Part shown: piece after piece, positions 7,600-9,299 of the stretch
Numbering within the stretch: the first letter of the stretch is position 1
Layout of the letters: each line of letters begins with the position of its first letter
From: CAYGZC01 sp964354225
Lineage (GTDB): Bacteria > Bacteroidota > Ignavibacteria > UBA10030 > SZUA-254
Direction of reading: 5' to 3'
DNA: 9,299 nucleotides
Assembly: GCA_964354225.1 (NCBI GenBank)
Contig: CAYGZC010000322.1
Coordinates: 1-9,299, forward strand
Position numbers and translations under genes: made by a program
Notes under the pieces: generated by a model
Seen by the model: only the letters and a program-made list of their open reading frames with translations
The model's database searches: none
Told to the model about the DNA's origin: nothing

Positions 7600-8330
7600 T
7601 ATTCTTTCAGTGAAGTTTGCAACTTTTTCACCCATGCCTTTTCAATGTCGGATATTTTTTCATTAAAGGACGATTCGAAAACTTCTTCTACGGTTCCACC
7701 ATTTTTAAAATTCCTCAGCATAGTTAGCACCTTTGCATCACCGTAACGATGTATCACGAAATGAATTGTGTATGCAAGCTTAGCGTAAAGCTCCTTCACA
7801 TCTTTTTTATCAACAGCTCGATTATAATCCTCCCCCAGATCATTGAAACTTGAAATGTTAAAGCGTGCTGGCTCACCGAATGTTAAAAGATTATCACCTG
7901 CGTAAATGGAATAAGCTTCGGCTAGCCATGTTGGACAAGCCAGAATTTTCGCAAGAACAGCATGTACAACTATCCGCGAAATAACATCATCTAAATTTAA
8001 CTTCCCCTCTTGATTAGCAGGATATACAAGATATAATGTGCCTGATCTATAATCACCATCACCATAAATACGAGACTGCGATTCAGCTTTAAAACGCCCC
8101 ACAGTATTGAAAACAAAAACCTCGCCACGATTGTCGAATGATATATTAAAGATTTTTCTGTAATGAGAATATTTTATCTCCAATGAAGTACCTATTTCTT
8201 GAATATCCTTAGTAGGTATATTTTTATCATATCTAATTTTAAAATTAGTTGTGGTATGAGTTTGAAGTACTTTCATTTGCATTGATAGGAAAATAAATGC
8301 AAGAACAAGAATTGTTAAACGTGGGATCAT
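7599..8330 (-). CDS. Secreted peptidase-MA-like protein with degenerate zinc motif (probable pseudo-enzyme)
   Basis: This 243-residue protein begins with a hydrophobic segment (about 5-19) typical of a signal peptide or N-terminal anchor, which suggests export to the periplasm. The remainder follows the gluzincin peptidase-MA layout: a strand-rich first half, then a helix at about 117-130, P-T-W-L-A-E-A-Y-S-I-Y-A at 133-144, and a C-terminal helical part with Y-G-D at 196-198 and a W near the end. In active members the helix carries H-E-x-x-H and the downstream W-L-x-E gives the third zinc ligand. Here the helix reads H123-A-V-L-A127, so the catalytic Glu and second His are both gone while E138 remains. 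I therefore infer a non-catalytic relative, not a working protease. The family assignment rests on this layout and is moderate. It is 20 nt downstream of dtd, and its TAA shares one base with the metalloenzyme ATG. Confidence 0.7.
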   Translation of the reverse strand: MIPRLTILVLAFIFLSMQMKVLQTHTTTNFKIRYDKNIPTKDIQEIGTSLEIKYSHYRKIFNISFDNRGEVFVFNTVGRFKAESQSRIYGDGDYRSGTLYLVYPANQEGKLNLDDVISRIVVHAVLAKILACPTWLAEAYSIYAGDNLLTFGEPARFNISSFNDLGEDYNRAVDKKDVKELYAKLAYTIHFVIHRYGDAKVLTMLRNFKNGGTVEEVFESSFNEKISDIEKAWVKKLQTSLKE

Positions 8331-8350
8331 TTCAATACCTTATTATTTTA

Positions 8351-8806
8351 TTAATTTGTCTCTTTACTTTCAAGCATAACTGTGACCGGACCGTCATTTA
8401 TTAGTTGAATATCCATCATCGCACCGAAGACACCTGATTTTACATTATCGATACCAATTGCTTGGCTTAAATAATGAATAAAATCATTATAAAGTTTCTC
8501 TGCAATATCATGAGCGGCGGCTTCGGTAAAACTTGGACGATTTCCTTTTCGTGTATCCGCATATAATGTGAATTGTGATATTACCAACAATTGACCTGAA
8601 ATATCCTTTACAGAAAGATTCATCTTGCCTTGAGCATCTTCAAATATCCTCAGATCGGTACACCGATGGGCAAGATATTGCGCCGACATTTCACAATCTG
8701 AATGTTTGATACCTAAAAATATTAACAATCCTTTATTGATCTGACTGTAAACTGAATCGCCAATTGAAACGCTTGCTTCCTTAACTCGTTGTATCAATAT
8801 ACGCAT
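8351..8806 (-). CDS. dtd: D-aminoacyl-tRNA deacylase (D-Tyr-tRNA deacylase)
   Basis: Dtd hydrolyses D-amino acids (and glycine mischarged on tRNA-Ala) from tRNA, protecting translation in the cytoplasm. The 151 residues are the normal length. Both signature motifs are intact: S-Q-F-T-L at 77-81, followed by Y-A-D-T-R-K-G-N-R-P, and N-D-G-P-V-T at 137-142, which supplies the Gly-cisPro chiral-proofreading element. The N-terminus M-R-I-L-I-Q-R-V-K-E-A-S-V is the standard start of the family, which fixes ATG 8806. The gene starts 3 nt after the prmC stop, with an AAGG directly before the ATG (TTAAGGTATG), so the two are co-translated from one message. It is followed after 20 nt by the peptidase-MA-like gene. 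Confidence 0.97.
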   Translation of the reverse strand: MRILIQRVKEASVSIGDSVYSQINKGLLIFLGIKHSDCEMSAQYLAHRCTDLRIFEDAQGKMNLSVKDISGQLLVISQFTLYADTRKGNRPSFTEAAAHDIAEKLYNDFIHYLSQAIGIDNVKSGVFGAMMDIQLINDGPVTVMLESKETN

Positions 8807-8809
8807 ACC

Positions 8810-9299
8810 TTAACACACCAACGCTTTTACAACGCGTTTGATTCCGCTATAATCAGGAATAACTTCAACATTTGAATAACCATTCGCTTCAAATATATTC
8901 GGTACGGTATTATTTTGATTGTATGCCATCTCTACAAATATTGCTCCGCCTGGTTGGAGTAATTTCTTTCCGTTGGTTGCGATAATTTTATAAAACGTCA
9001 ACCCGTCTGCGTCATCTGTATTTGCAATGGCTGGCTCGTAATCTCTCACTTCCTGTTGAAGGTCCTGAAATTCTTTTTTTGATATGTAGGGTGGATTTGA
9101 AACAATCACATCATAAGGGAAATGAGGATATTCTTTGAAACCATGGAGAATATCACCGGCAGCCAGAAACACTCGATCATCAACATGATGATTTTGGACG
9201 TTAACTTTTGCTACTTCTAATGCCGCCGAACTAATATCGATTGCATCGATGATAGAATGATCGAGATGAACGGCAAGACTTATCGCAATATTACCCGAA
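8810..9299 (-). CDS. prmC: Release factor glutamine methyltransferase PrmC/HemK (5' partial)
   Basis: PrmC methylates the glutamine of the GGQ motif of peptide-chain release factors RF1 and RF2, using S-adenosylmethionine. The frame stays open past the short GTG-started stretch (GTG 9172) to the window edge: 9298 back to 9173 reads S-G-N-I-A-I-S-L-A, then D-A-I-D-I-S-S-A-A-L, which is the SAM-binding motif I and following acidic loop of this family. The catalytic N-P-P-Y motif is at 9097-9086 in S-N-P-P-Y-I. Downstream, D-G-L-x-F-Y and G-G-A-I-F-V-E-M are also typical. About 162 residues are visible; the N-terminal helical domain that recognises the release factor and the start of motif I lie beyond 9299. 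GTG 9172 should not be taken as the start, since it would remove the cofactor site. No frameshift is seen. Confidence 0.95.
   Translation of the reverse strand, partial: SGNIAISLAVHLDHSIIDAIDISSAALEVAKVNVQNHHVDDRVFLAAGDILHGFKEYPHFPYDVIVSNPPYISKKEFQDLQQEVRDYEPAIANTDDADGLTFYKIIATNGKKLLQPGGAIFVEMAYNQNNTVPNIFEANGYSNVEVIPDYSGIKRVVKALVC

Noticed and set aside
6682..7635. ATG 7635 as the start of the metalloenzyme
   Set aside because: It would overlap the upstream gene by 37 nt and add 12 residues with no family resemblance. ATG 7599 forms a TAATG junction right before the conserved core.
7749..7763. H190-F-V-I-H194 in the peptidase-MA-like protein as an alternative zinc-binding site
   Set aside because: It is H-x-x-x-H but lacks the Glu of HExxH, and it lies after the W-L-A-E segment in the C-terminal helix before Y-G-D, where the family has no zinc motif.
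8810..9172. A separate 120-residue gene starting at GTG 9172
   Set aside because: The frame continues open to the window edge and the upstream part encodes the SAM-binding motif of PrmC, so this is an internal GTG of a partial gene.

Overview
The window looks like ordinary housekeeping chromosome from a free-living, Gram-negative-type bacterium. The best placement I can offer is the Bacteroidota/Ignavibacteriota/Chlorobiota neighbourhood. That rests on the left-edge protein, which ends in a FlgD/T9SS-type C-terminal sorting tail, on the moderately AT-rich composition, and on weak or absent Shine-Dalgarno sequences at most starts. I cannot name a species.

Layout. Bases 1-141 are the 3' end of a surface or secreted protein, followed by a strong intrinsic terminator (164-198). 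A rightward run of four genes follows: a tRNA-dihydrouridine synthase (241-1224), the bifunctional DNA polymerase/exonuclease PolX (1282-3027), a small LiaF-like membrane protein (3039-3605) and endonuclease III (3602-4249). The last three are tightly packed (11 nt, then an ATGA overlap). A leftward run of five genes fills the rest, in transcription order from the right edge: prmC (5' end beyond the window, 9299-8810), dtd (8806-8351), a secreted peptidase-MA-like protein with a ruined zinc motif (8330-7599), an alkaline-phosphatase/phosphoglyceromutase-superfamily metalloenzyme (7599-6682) and comEC (6657-4252). The two runs converge with only 2 nt between the stop codons of nth and comEC. 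No stretch longer than about 100 nt lacks a gene. I saw no tRNA, rRNA, CRISPR, insertion sequence or integration site.

How the genes fit together. PolX and Nth are both base-excision-repair enzymes and probably share a transcript, with an unrelated-looking membrane protein between them. In the leftward run, PrmC (release-factor methylation) and Dtd (removal of D-amino acids from tRNA) serve translation quality, and ComEC is the DNA-uptake channel. The two genes between them are the least understood part. They are joined by a TAATG stop/start overlap, and the upstream member appears to be a catalytically dead peptidase. I found no convincing undescribed system. The dead-peptidase/metalloenzyme pair and the LiaF-like protein inside a repair operon are the points most worth following.
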